Shown here: in pieces, positions 21,936 to 29,807 of the stretch | Layout: each line of letters starts with the position of its first letter | Numbering within the stretch: the first letter of the stretch is position 1 | From: Nocardioides sp. JS614 | Lineage (GTDB): Bacteria > Actinomycetota > Actinomycetes > Propionibacteriales > Nocardioidaceae | Reading direction: 5' to 3' | DNA: 64,000 bases | Assembly (NCBI RefSeq): GCF_000015265.1 | Contig: NC_008699.1 | Span: 3,100,001-3,164,000, forward strand | Made by a program: the position numbers and the translations under genes | The notes under the pieces: generated by a model | Told to the model about the DNA's origin: nothing | Database searches by the model: none | The model's input: the letters and a program-made list of their open reading frames with translations, nothing else

Positions 21936-22448
21936 TCAGCTCCCGAAGCCCCCCATCCAGCCGCGGGCTCCGCCGCCCATCATCCCGCCCATGTGGCCGG
22001 GGCCCATGCCGTACGGGTAGGTCCCGTCGATCATGGCATCCACCCGGCTCGCCATCGCCGCGCGGGCCGCGTCGCGTTGCGCGTCGGTCAGAGCTGTGTT
22101 GGCGTCCAGGTGGCGCTCCATCGCGGTCAGCATCGCCTCCTTGAGACCCGCGACGTCCTTGTCCTGGGCCTCCGCGATCTCGGCGAGCGACCTGCCGGAG
22201 CGCAGCTCGTCGGCCAGATCGGTCGGACTCAGGCCCAGGTAGTCGGCCACCGCGGCCATCGGCGCGCCCTCATCCCAACCCATGCCGTACCGGCCGTCGC
22301 CCACGCCCCACGGTCCCGCGCAGTGTCCCGCCGTCGCGCCCGGGCCGCCCGGCGTGCCCGGCCCGACCGTGGCCCACGCAACGCCTCCACCTGTGATCGC
22401 GACGATCCCCAGCGTCGCCAGACCCACCGTCATCGTCCTGCGGTTCAT
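21936..22448 (-). CDS. Exported Met/Gly-rich protein, probable metal-stress accessory
   Basis: 170 residues from the ATG at 22448, preceded by AAGGAGA. A signal or anchor helix (TVGLATLGIVAITGGGVAWA) is followed by a Gly/Pro-rich stretch with one Cys and His (AGHCAGPWG). A helical middle follows (ADYLGLSPTDLADELRSGRSLAEIAEAQDKDVAGLKEAMLTAMERHLD), of a kind common in exported actinobacterial proteins. The tail is rich in Met and Gly (YGMGPGHMGGMMGGGARGWMGGFGS). The tail could bind soft metals and resembles the kinase outer loop in composition. It is the first gene of the operon with the two-component system. Confidence 0.75.
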   Translation of the reverse strand: MNRRTMTVGLATLGIVAITGGGVAWATVGPGTPGGPGATAGHCAGPWGVGDGRYGMGWDEGAPMAAVADYLGLSPTDLADELRSGRSLAEIAEAQDKDVAGLKEAMLTAMERHLDANTALTDAQRDAARAAMASRVDAMIDGTYPYGMGPGHMGGMMGGGARGWMGGFGS

Positions 22449-22538
22449 CGCCGTCTCCTTCGTCTTCCCGCGCGCCTGCCGCTCCGCGGTCACCTCCTAC
22501 GCTGCCCGGCGGATATGAGGCGGGCACGATCGCGGCCG

Positions 22539-22554
22539 TGAAGATTCGATGAAG
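22539..22554. promoter_or_regulatory. Direct-repeat box TGAAG-N6-TGAAG, copy 3
   Basis: TGAAG at 22539-22543 and 22550-22554, 11 bp apart, 90 bp upstream of the Met-rich protein that leads the two-component operon. The surrounding GTGAAGATTCGATGAAGC closely resembles GTGAAGATCTCATGAAGC at copy 1. Its position suggests autoregulation by the OmpR-type regulator. Confidence 0.6.
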
Positions 22555-22609
22555 CTGCTCCGCGAGGAATTGCCCTCTTCCGCTGTACCGGCGAGTAGCC
22601 CTAGTCTGC

Positions 22610-23842
22610 GTGATCGTGGTCACATCCCGGGCTCGGACCCGCACCCTCAGCGTCCTGACCGTCCTCGCCACCGCCCTCGTCGGGCTCTTCGTGGTGGCCC
22701 CACCGCAGGCCCGGGCCGACGGGCCCGGGGTCGGCACCCCCTGGGTCGTCACCCTCGGAGACTCCTACATCAGCGGCGAGGCCGGCCGCTGGGCCGGGAG
22801 CAGCAACGACTCGTCCAGCCGCGCCGACGCGCTGGGGTCGACGGCGTACTTCGACAACGCCTCCGGGACCGGCGAGACCATCACCCGCTGCCACCGCAGC
22901 AAGGCGGCCGAGGCCTACATCGGCGGCGGCGTCAACGGCCTCAACCTGGCCTGCTCCGGCGCGAAGACCGTCACCTCGAACGGCGACTACTTCAAGCCCG
23001 GGCTGGACTTCTTCGACGACGGCGCCGGCAAGCTCGGCCAGGCCAAGATGCTCCAGCAGTTCGCGACCACCCACCGGGTGGGCATGGTCGTGGTGTCCAT
23101 CGGCGGCAACGACTTCAACTTCGCCGACGTGGTGACCACCTGTGTCACCGACTTCCTGTCCTCGCCGTCGTGGTGGAAGGACTACTGCTACGACGACAGC
23201 TCGGTGAAGGCGAACTTCACCGCCACCAACGTCGCCGCGGTCCGGGCCCGGATCGCCGCCGGCCTGCGCAACGTGGCGACCGCGATGCGCAACGCCGGGT
23301 ACGCCGACTCCCAGTGGACCCTGCTCGTGCAGAACTACCCGAGCCCAATCCCGCGGGGCGCCGGCTTCCGGTACTCCGAGAGCGGCTACACCCGGCAGAG
23401 CACCGGCGGGTGCGGCTTCTGGAACAGGGACGCCGACTGGGCCAACGACTCGGCGCTGCCGACCATCAACGGCGCCGTCTTCGGCGCGGTCACGGACTCC
23501 GGCCTCACGAACACCCGCACCCTCGACCTGTCCACCGCGTTCAACGGCCGGCGGCTGTGCGAGAACACGGTCGGGCTCTACGAGGAGAAGGGCATCGCGA
23601 ACTGGCTGGCGACGGGGGCCGTGGACCAGACCGAGTGGATCAACCAGATCCGCACGGTGAGCACCTGCTGCTCGAACAGCCCGTACTACCTCCAGGAGTC
23701 GCTGCACCCGAACTACTGGGCCCAGCTCGCGACCCGTTCCTGCGTGCGGCAGGCCTGGAACGCCGGAGCCCCACGGGGCGGAAAGTGCTCGATCGCAGGC
23801 ACCGGCCTGCTCAACGGCGAGCCGAGGATGACTCTGGGCTGA
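22610..23842 (+). CDS. Secreted SGNH/GDSL hydrolase
   Basis: 410-residue exported esterase or lipase-like enzyme. A signal peptide (about 1-36, ending QARADG) precedes the SGNH blocks: block I GDSYISGEAGRW with the nucleophilic Ser, block III VSIGGNDFNFADVV, and block V with the catalytic His in SLHPNYWAQ. Several Cys pairs suggest disulfides, as in actinobacterial SGNH enzymes. Substrate unknown. The last 32 bases overlap the convergent kinase gene. It is unrelated in function to its copper and sulfur neighbours as far as the sequence shows. The start codon is placed in front of the first basic residues; VVTSRAR two codons in is an alternative. Confidence 0.85.
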   Translation: MIVVTSRARTRTLSVLTVLATALVGLFVVAPPQARADGPGVGTPWVVTLGDSYISGEAGRWAGSSNDSSSRADALGSTAYFDNASGTGETITRCHRSKAAEAYIGGGVNGLNLACSGAKTVTSNGDYFKPGLDFFDDGAGKLGQAKMLQQFATTHRVGMVVVSIGGNDFNFADVVTTCVTDFLSSPSWWKDYCYDDSSVKANFTATNVAAVRARIAAGLRNVATAMRNAGYADSQWTLLVQNYPSPIPRGAGFRYSESGYTRQSTGGCGFWNRDADWANDSALPTINGAVFGAVTDSGLTNTRTLDLSTAFNGRRLCENTVGLYEEKGIANWLATGAVDQTEWINQIRTVSTCCSNSPYYLQESLHPNYWAQLATRSCVRQAWNAGAPRGGKCSIAGTGLLNGEPRMTLG

Positions 23843-25292
23843 CCGCGACGCTGGGGACCGGCACCACGGCGCGCACTCGGGTGCCGTGACCGGAACGCTG
23901 GGTGACGCTCAACGTGCCACCGGCCATGTTCACGCGTTCCCGCATCCCGATCAGCCCTAGCCCGCTGGCTTTCGCCCCGTCCCCGCGCTCGGGTTCGGAC
24001 CACCCCAGTCCGTCGTCGGTGATGGTGAGCTCGAGCTCCCGGTCGAAGCAGACGCAGACCTCGACACGGCTGGCTCTGGCGTGCCGGACGACGTTGTTGA
24101 GGGCCTCTTGGGCGATGCGATAGGCGGCCAGCTCGAGACCGGGCGGGAGCCGCACCTCGTGTCCCCTGACCCGGAGTTCGACGGCCAGGCCGGTCCGTCG
24201 GCGTACCTCCTGGGCGAGTTGGCGCAGGGCCGCGACGAGGCCGAGGTCGTCGAGCACCGGAGGTCGAAGGCCGTGGATCACCTTCCGCAGCGCCACGGCG
24301 GCGTCCTCCGCAACCGCGCTCGCATCGACCAACTGGCCCGCAAGTTCGGGAGGCGTCTCCGCCCGATGTCCCAGGTCGTCGAGAGCGCGGCTGAGGTAGG
24401 TGAGGTTCTGCAAGGGGTCGTCGTGCAGTTCGCGAGCCAGGGCCCGGCGCTCGTCCTCCTGCACCTTCAGCAGCCGACCAGCGAACAGCCGTTCCTCCTC
24501 CTCACGCCGGTGCTGCTCAGTCACGTCGGTCAGCACGACCTGGGCGAGCTCGGCGTTGCCCGCGGTGGTCACGCGATGGGTGGTGGGGACGAGCCTCAAC
24601 GTCCGACCGTCCCGGTCCCTGACGTCGAGGCACCGGGGTCGGCCGTCGAGGAGCGTGGCGATGCCAACGCCGAGAAGTTCATCGACTCGCAGGCCGACCG
24701 TGTCGCGTCCAAACAGCGCCGTGGCCGCGGTGTTCGCTTCTGTCACGGCTCCCGCCGCGTCTGCGATCATCACGGGAGCGGGTTGGTCCTCGAAGAGCCG
24801 GTAATAGCGCGCCTCGGCGTTCTCTGCAACCTCGAGCGCGTGCTCGGCACGACGCCGGGCCAGACGCTCGCCCTCGACTCGCACTCCCACGACGATGGCG
24901 ACGACGTTGAGCACCACGAGGTATCCGACCTCGATCCAGAAGTGAATCCGGGAATCCGGAAGCTGCGGCGAGATGAGCCAGTGAGGGACGATGAGGACCG
25001 TCGCCCACAGCGAGGTGCCCACCGCCCCGCGGACACCGAAGTTCAGCGCGGCGTAGACGACCGGGATGAGCAACAGTGCCGACGTTGTAGGAGCGGGCAC
25101 CCCTGCGAGGTAGTGGGCGTGCAGCTTGTCCAGCACGAAGTCGTGAACTCCGGCGAGGGTCAGCACCGCCGCCTGAACCACCCAGAAGCGTGGTTCGCGC
25201 ACCGGCGGCCTGACCTGGGCCAGGGCTCCGAGCATCCCGCGCGGTCCGTCGGCAGCGGGCGAGGTCATCGGTGCGGCCTCAGCGCGCGACAT
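23811..25292 (-). CDS. NarL-type sensor histidine kinase with membrane and PAS domains
   Basis: 493 residues. Four to five N-terminal helices (about 35-150) form a membrane sensor. A PAS domain follows (about 170-275: YYRLFEDQPAPVMIADAAGAVTEANTAATALFGRD), then HisKA_3 with the phosphorylated His in ALARELHDDPLQNLTYL, and an HATPase (EALNNVVRHARASRVEV, ITDDGLGW, GLGLIGMRERVNMAGG). The start at 25292 overlaps the upstream response-regulator gene by 14 bp; MTSPAADG at 25268 is a possible later start. It pairs with the regulator at 25279. The signal is unknown; PAS domains in such kinases can bind small molecules or heme, but no heme ligand is evident. Confidence 0.9.
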   Translation of the reverse strand: MSRAEAAPMTSPAADGPRGMLGALAQVRPPVREPRFWVVQAAVLTLAGVHDFVLDKLHAHYLAGVPAPTTSALLLIPVVYAALNFGVRGAVGTSLWATVLIVPHWLISPQLPDSRIHFWIEVGYLVVLNVVAIVVGVRVEGERLARRRAEHALEVAENAEARYYRLFEDQPAPVMIADAAGAVTEANTAATALFGRDTVGLRVDELLGVGIATLLDGRPRCLDVRDRDGRTLRLVPTTHRVTTAGNAELAQVVLTDVTEQHRREEEERLFAGRLLKVQEDERRALARELHDDPLQNLTYLSRALDDLGHRAETPPELAGQLVDASAVAEDAAVALRKVIHGLRPPVLDDLGLVAALRQLAQEVRRRTGLAVELRVRGHEVRLPPGLELAAYRIAQEALNNVVRHARASRVEVCVCFDRELELTITDDGLGWSEPERGDGAKASGLGLIGMRERVNMAGGTLSVTQRSGHGTRVRAVVPVPSVAVSPESSSARR

Positions 25293-25926
25293 CCGAGACG
25301 TCGAGCAGGTTGGCGGAGATGGCTCGGACGACGGCCTCGGTCCGAGAGGTCACGCCGAGCTTGCCGTAGATCCTGTCGCAATGCCGTTCGACGGTGCGGG
25401 CGCTGATGCCGAGGCGGCTTGCGATCTGCTTGTTGTGCATCCCCTCTGCCAGTAGTCGCAACACCGCCCTCTCCCTATCGGTGAGCGTGTTGGCAGGACT
25501 AGAGCGCTTGGCGAGCAGGGCAGCCATCAATGTCGGCTGCAGCACGCTGTTGCCGCCGGCTACAGCGCGGACGGCCTCGACCAGTTCGCGGCCGGGGGCG
25601 GTCTTGCTGAGGTAGCCAGCGGCCCCGACGTCGAACGCCCCGCGGACGTACTCCTCGTCGTCGTACGCGGTCACGATGAGCACCCGCGTGTCAGGGTGTC
25701 GCTCTCGGATCCTGCGGGTCGCCTCGATGCCGTTCATCCCTGGCAGGCGGATGTCCATGAGGACGACGCGGGGATGCAACCGGTTGACCATCGCCAACGC
25801 GTCCTCACCCGACGCGGCGTCACCGACGACGTCCACGTCGTCGTACTGCTCCAGGATGCGCCTGGTGCCGTCGCGATGGAGCGTGTGGTCGTCGACCACC
25901 AGGACCGCGATCCTCGCCGCCTTCAC
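25279..25926 (-). CDS. NarL/LuxR-family response regulator
   Basis: 215 residues from the GTG at 25926. Receiver domain: VLVVDDHTLHRDGTRR, phospho-Asp in VVLMDIRLPGMNGIEATRR, and LSKTAPGRELVEAV. C-terminal LuxR helix-turn-helix: NTLTDRERAVLRLLAEGMHNKQIASRLGISARTVERHCDRIYGKLGV. It is co-transcribed with the kinase at 23811. It is divergent from the cytochrome b operon with 166 bp between, so that operon is the most likely target. A GGGGAAATCACCC stretch lies in the shared gap at about 25963-25975, but no clear two-fold site. Confidence 0.92.
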   Translation of the reverse strand: MKAARIAVLVVDDHTLHRDGTRRILEQYDDVDVVGDAASGEDALAMVNRLHPRVVLMDIRLPGMNGIEATRRIRERHPDTRVLIVTAYDDEEYVRGAFDVGAAGYLSKTAPGRELVEAVRAVAGGNSVLQPTLMAALLAKRSSPANTLTDRERAVLRLLAEGMHNKQIASRLGISARTVERHCDRIYGKLGVTSRTEAVVRAISANLLDVSDVAR

Positions 25927-26092
25927 ACGATCGACGGTACGCCGGCCGAGCGCTCGGAGATAGGGGAAATCACCCACACCAAGTGGCCCGATTCCGCTAC
26001 GGCGGACGGCGGTGATCGCCCTGTCGCGAGCCGCGCACGGAGGGGATCGTGGGAGAAGGACGTGGCAACCAACCAGACGGGACGGCACCACG

Positions 26093-26647
26093 ATGTGGGA
26101 CTTGGCAAGGCGCAGCGTGCCCGCAACCGTTGCGGCTCTGATGGCCGGAGCGCTGCTGCTCCCCGCGTCACCGGCGGCAGCGCACGGAGACGGCGAAGCG
26201 GACGTTCCGGCTCGGACCCTCGTGCTCACCGCCCTGACCTACCTCGCGAACCAACCACCGGGCTTCATGGATGTCGCCTACGACAAGGTCGGGGACGCCT
26301 TGGAGTCGGAGGAGGCTGACGGCGTGGACCTCGCCGAAGTGGAGGCCGCCCAGACTGCGATGGAGCGTGACGACATGATGGCCGCCCGTGAGCTGCTGCA
26401 GGCGTCCCTGGCACCCCTCACGGGACCCGTGACAGGCGAAGGCTCTGGCACCACCGTGCTCCTAGACCCGATGGCCGGACGCACGAAGTGGGCCTGGTCC
26501 GGCGCCGTGCTCGCCGTCGTGAGCGCCGTCGCGATCGTCACCGGGGCCGGTCTTGCCAGGCGTTGGCGTCCCACGATGACCCTGCGCGCACTGCGGCTTC
26601 AGGCCGGAGCTGTGCTCCCCGTCTCCGCGACCGGCAGAATCCGATGA
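26093..26647 (+). CDS. Exported membrane-anchored protein preceding cytochrome b
   Basis: 184 residues from the ATG at 26093. A signal peptide (about 1-31) ends in LLPASPAAAHGDG. The outer part begins HGDGEADVPARTLVLTALTYLANQPPGFMDVAYDKVGDALESEEADGVDL in helical style. A C-terminal membrane helix is at about 135-158 (WSGAVLAVVSAVAIVTGAGLARRW). The family is not one I recognise. A 4-bp overlap with the cytochrome b gene (ATGA) implies that the two are made together. It may be a small partner of that cytochrome on the outer face. The conserved HGDG after the signal could bind a metal, but that is speculation. Confidence 0.65.
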   Translation: MWDLARRSVPATVAALMAGALLLPASPAAAHGDGEADVPARTLVLTALTYLANQPPGFMDVAYDKVGDALESEEADGVDLAEVEAAQTAMERDDMMAARELLQASLAPLTGPVTGEGSGTTVLLDPMAGRTKWAWSGAVLAVVSAVAIVTGAGLARRWRPTMTLRALRLQAGAVLPVSATGRIR

Positions 26648-27774
26648 CCAGCGCTGCGGGACGACCCGAGACCAGCCTGCGATCCGCGGTCGCGGTCCCC
26701 AGCGCGTCGCGGCGACCGGCTCTGGGCAGGCGGGTCGTCGATGTCGTGGACGACCGGATGGGCATCAAGGCCCTGGACTACCCCGTCCCAGCGCACGCGA
26801 ACACCCTGGCCTGGAGCTTGGGTGGCCTGACGGCCGTGAGCCTCGGCGTCTTGATCATCACCGGCGTGCTCCTGGTCCAGTTCTACATCCCGGACCCGAC
26901 GCAGGCGAACCAGTCGGTGCGCTCGCTCACGACCGAGGTACCCGGTGGCGCCTTCGTCCGCGGCATCCACTTCTGGGCGGCGCAATCGATGTACGTTCTG
27001 GCCGGGCTGCACTTGATCCGGGTGTTCCTCACTTCCTCCTACAAGAAGCCACGCGAGGGGAACTGGCTCGTCGGGGTCGCCATGTTCGCCCTCACCTTCG
27101 TCGCGATCTTCACCGGCACGGTCCTGAAGTGGGACCAGGAGGGCTTCGAGGCGCTCGGCCACAACGTCGAAAGCGCGAAGGAGCTCGGTGCGGCGGGCTG
27201 GTGGTTCACGCCGACGTTCGCGCCGGATACTCCGATCCTCACCCGCGTCTACGGCGCCCATGTGGTTCTGATCCCCGGCCTGATCCTGCTGCTGTTGTTC
27301 GTGCACGTGTTGCTCATCAAGCGGCACCGGATCAGCCCGCACCCGCTGCTGCCCGACGAGGGGACGGGCCAGGCCCCTGCCCGCGAGGCGACCGAACCCT
27401 TCACCCGGCACCTCCGGAGGATCTCGGCCTTCGGCCTCGTTCTGATCGGGATCCTCGCACTGCTCACCCTGGTGCGTCCGCCCGGAGTGGGAACGCCGCC
27501 CGTCGAGGGCGTGGAGTTCACGAGACCGATGTGGCCGTTCTGGCCGATGTTCACCCTCGAGAACTGGCTGGGCGTCTCGGGCATCCTGTGGGGCGGCGCA
27601 GGCCTGTTCGGAGTGCTCGCTCTCGTCCCGTTCGTCGACCGCAACCCAGCCCGACACCCGCGCCACCGGAAGGTCGCACTGACCCTGGGAGCACTCTTCC
27701 TGCTCGGCTACGTCGTTCTGACCGTCCTGATGCTGGTCCTACCGGCCAAGGAGCACCTCGAGATGGGAATGTGA
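26644..27774 (+). CDS. Cytochrome b (bc1/b6f type) without Rieske or c partners
   Basis: 376-residue integral membrane diheme cytochrome. The N-terminal four-helix part is complete: ALDYPVPAHANTLAWSLGG, and heme ligands in GIHFWAAQSMYVLAGLHLIR (14 apart) and YGAHVVLIPGLILLLLFVHVLL (15 apart). The 14/15 spacing is that of b6-type cytochromes. A C-terminal part with about four more helices follows, holding PGVGTPPVEG and RPMWPFWPMFTLENWLG. It should move electrons between quinone and another carrier. No Rieske protein, cytochrome c1 or oxidase gene lies nearby, so its partner is unknown. The ATG overlaps the upstream stop. Confidence 0.85.
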   Translation: MTSAAGRPETSLRSAVAVPSASRRPALGRRVVDVVDDRMGIKALDYPVPAHANTLAWSLGGLTAVSLGVLIITGVLLVQFYIPDPTQANQSVRSLTTEVPGGAFVRGIHFWAAQSMYVLAGLHLIRVFLTSSYKKPREGNWLVGVAMFALTFVAIFTGTVLKWDQEGFEALGHNVESAKELGAAGWWFTPTFAPDTPILTRVYGAHVVLIPGLILLLLFVHVLLIKRHRISPHPLLPDEGTGQAPAREATEPFTRHLRRISAFGLVLIGILALLTLVRPPGVGTPPVEGVEFTRPMWPFWPMFTLENWLGVSGILWGGAGLFGVLALVPFVDRNPARHPRHRKVALTLGALFLLGYVVLTVLMLVLPAKEHLEMGM

Positions 27775-27775
27775 C

Positions 27776-28090
27776 GTGGACCCCGTCAACGCGATCCGAC
27801 GCGCCACACGCTGGTTCTGGACGCTGGCCATCGTCTCGATCGCGTTGGTCGGAGCCCTCTCCAAGGAACTCACGGCACGACCGGGACCGGTCACCGGTGC
27901 CGCCGTCGCCGCGACGGGCCTGCTGCTCGCCCTCCTCCTGACCCAAGTCGTGCGGCTCATGGCCGCCATCGACCTGGCCGCACCCTCCGGACGTGGCATG
28001 CGCCGCCGACGCGGGCGAACCCCGATGTCGTGGACCAGCTCGGGATCCGTCAGCTCAGCAGGATCGGGATCAGCATCTCCTCGGGCGTGA
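27776..28090 (+). CDS. Small two-helix membrane protein downstream of cytochrome b
   Basis: 104 residues from the GTG at 27776, one bp after the cytochrome stop, so probably in the same operon. Two hydrophobic segments are at about 14-32 (WFWTLAIVSIALVGALS) and 40-65 (VTGAAVAATGLLLALLLTQVVRLM). The rest is basic and Ser/Gly-rich and probably disordered. No family recognised. The last 41 bases overlap the convergent phosphodiesterase gene, which would fit the edge of an inserted segment; the frame there may be an accidental extension. Confidence 0.55.
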   Translation: MDPVNAIRRATRWFWTLAIVSIALVGALSKELTARPGPVTGAAVAATGLLLALLLTQVVRLMAAIDLAAPSGRGMRRRRGRTPMSWTSSGSVSSAGSGSASPRA

Positions 28091-29168
28091 GCGAGCCGTG
28101 CAGGCCGACGAGCTTGGCCTCGTAGGGGAACGCCGACGTCGAGAGGACGGCCAGGTCGCCGCGGCACGCGACGATCACGTCACCGAGGCGAGGCAGCACG
28201 GCCGGCGACACCGGGCCGAACCAGCCGCGTCCGATCGCTGTCGACCGGGTGATCACCTCGGCCCGGTCGCCGAGCACCTCGGTCCAGGTGGCCACGACGT
28301 CGTCGACCGCCCCACCGTGGCAGTACAGGTGACGGAAGCGGGCCTCACCCCCGAGCAGCGCCACCCCTGACCGCAGGTCGGCGTGGTCGTCGACGTCGAG
28401 GCGGCTGGCCGGCGGCGAGTCGACCATGCCGTGGTCGGCGACCACGAGGAGCCGGACCGAGGCGGGCAGCGCCTCGCGCACCTGCTCGGCCTCCGCGTCG
28501 ATCATCGCGAGCTGCTGGAGCCACTGGCTGGAGGCGACGCCGTACCGGTGCCCGGTCCAGTCGAGGTCGCCGTCGTAGAGGTAGGTCAGCGAGCCGGGCT
28601 CCGCGGACGCCGCGACCGCGGCCGCGATCCGCTCCCCGACCTTGTCGGCCCCGACGTACTCGGCGCCCCGGTGGGCGGCGACGGTCAGGCCGCTGCGCGC
28701 GAACTCGCGCTTGTTGACGACGGTGACCGACCCGCCCGCCTCGTGCAGCCGCGCGAACGCGGTCGGGTGCGGCTGCCACTGCACCGGGTCGACGTCCTTG
28801 TCCCACAGCAGCGCGTTGAGCAGCCGGTCCGTGCCGGGGACCCGCGAGGTGAAGCCCACGAGCCCGTGCGCACCCGGCGTCAGCGCGGTCCCGAGCGAGG
28901 TCAGGCTGGTGGCCGTGGTCGACGGGACCCCGGAGGTCCCGGGCACCTGCTCGGCGAGCAGGCCGGAGAGGAACGGCGCGGCGTGCGCATAGCGCTCCAG
29001 CAGCCGGGCGCCGAGTCCGTCGACGAGGAAGACGACGTACGCCGAGGCGTCGGGGAGCACCAGCCCGGTCGGCGGCTCCCCCACCCGGAGCCCGAGCGCG
29101 GCCGCGACGGCCGGGACGACGTCGCCGAGCGACCGCTCACCGTAGGCCGGCTGGAGGAAGTCGCTCAC
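28050..29168 (-). CDS. Alkaline-phosphatase-fold phosphodiesterase / nucleotide pyrophosphatase
   Basis: 372 residues. The fold starts with ASAYVVFLVDGLGARLLERYA (metal-binding Asp), the nucleophile Thr is in VPSTTATSLTSLGT, and later metal ligands are in YLYDGDLDWTGHRYG and VVADHGMVDSP, with the final His in VGLHGSLTPEEMLIP. These are the hallmarks of the type I phosphodiesterase/nucleotide pyrophosphatase family. No signal peptide is seen, so it is cytoplasmic. It is coupled to the DUF5998 gene by a 4-bp overlap (stop of DUF5998 in this start). In related genomes this gene, DUF5998 and tdk tend to be neighbours, from memory. Confidence 0.85.
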   Translation of the reverse strand: MSDFLQPAYGERSLGDVVPAVAAALGLRVGEPPTGLVLPDASAYVVFLVDGLGARLLERYAHAAPFLSGLLAEQVPGTSGVPSTTATSLTSLGTALTPGAHGLVGFTSRVPGTDRLLNALLWDKDVDPVQWQPHPTAFARLHEAGGSVTVVNKREFARSGLTVAAHRGAEYVGADKVGERIAAAVAASAEPGSLTYLYDGDLDWTGHRYGVASSQWLQQLAMIDAEAEQVREALPASVRLLVVADHGMVDSPPASRLDVDDHADLRSGVALLGGEARFRHLYCHGGAVDDVVATWTEVLGDRAEVITRSTAIGRGWFGPVSPAVLPRLGDVIVACRGDLAVLSTSAFPYEAKLVGLHGSLTPEEMLIPILLS

Positions 29169-29761
29169 CTCTCGTTGGCGTGCGTCCGGGCGGAGAGCTG
29201 CTCGGCGAAGGACAGCAGTCCCGCGACCGCGTCCGCGCCGTCCGCGGCCGCCGAGACCCGCAGCGAGAAGTCATCGGAGGCCAGCACGCCGGTGTAGCCG
29301 TGGTCGGCGTCGCACTCGGGGTCGCTGCAGCCGGCCGGCTCGAGGTCGACCCGGCTCACCCCGCCCCAGCCGATGGTCATCACGGCCTCGGCCGGCTTGC
29401 TCGGGCCGGCGGCCGGGTTGGCGATCATCCGCGTGACCACCACGGACTTGACCGCGGACAGCCGGATCGCCTCCGTGGACGTCGAGGTGTAGGGCTGCGG
29501 GAGCAGGTCGTCACCCTCGTGCTCGTCGGTGTGGGCCAGGATCAGCCGGGTGGGCGTGAGCACCACGACGGAGAGGTGCCGGCGCACCTCGTCCCGGTCG
29601 AAGGTCGGCTCGTGGTGCACGAAGTACGACACGACCTGCTCGCCCGCGACGGCACCGCTCACGCCGTCGGCCACCACGTCGGGGTAGTAGCCGGTGCGGT
29701 CGATCGCGTCCCTGAGCTCGAGAGCCCGGTCGTGGTCCTCGTCGATCCTGCTGCTCCGCAT
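29165..29761 (-). CDS. DUF5998 family protein
   Basis: 198-residue cytoplasmic protein of an actinobacterial family of unknown function. It reads SSRIDEDHDRALELRDAIDRTGYYPDVVADGVSGAVAGEQVVSYFVHHE in its first part, then a beta-rich core (HLSVVVLTPTRLILAHTDEHEGDD). A small Cys pair lies in GCSDPECDADHGYTG. The Cys/Asp/His cluster might hold a metal. The stop overlaps the phosphodiesterase start, which implies joint expression. The start is the ATG at 29761. Confidence 0.75.
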   Translation of the reverse strand: MRSSRIDEDHDRALELRDAIDRTGYYPDVVADGVSGAVAGEQVVSYFVHHEPTFDRDEVRRHLSVVVLTPTRLILAHTDEHEGDDLLPQPYTSTSTEAIRLSAVKSVVVTRMIANPAAGPSKPAEAVMTIGWGGVSRVDLEPAGCSDPECDADHGYTGVLASDDFSLRVSAAADGADAVAGLLSFAEQLSARTHANER

Positions 29762-29807
29762 GCCTGCAGTCTGTCACGGGGCCCGGACGGGCCCCGGTGG
29801 AGGCAGC

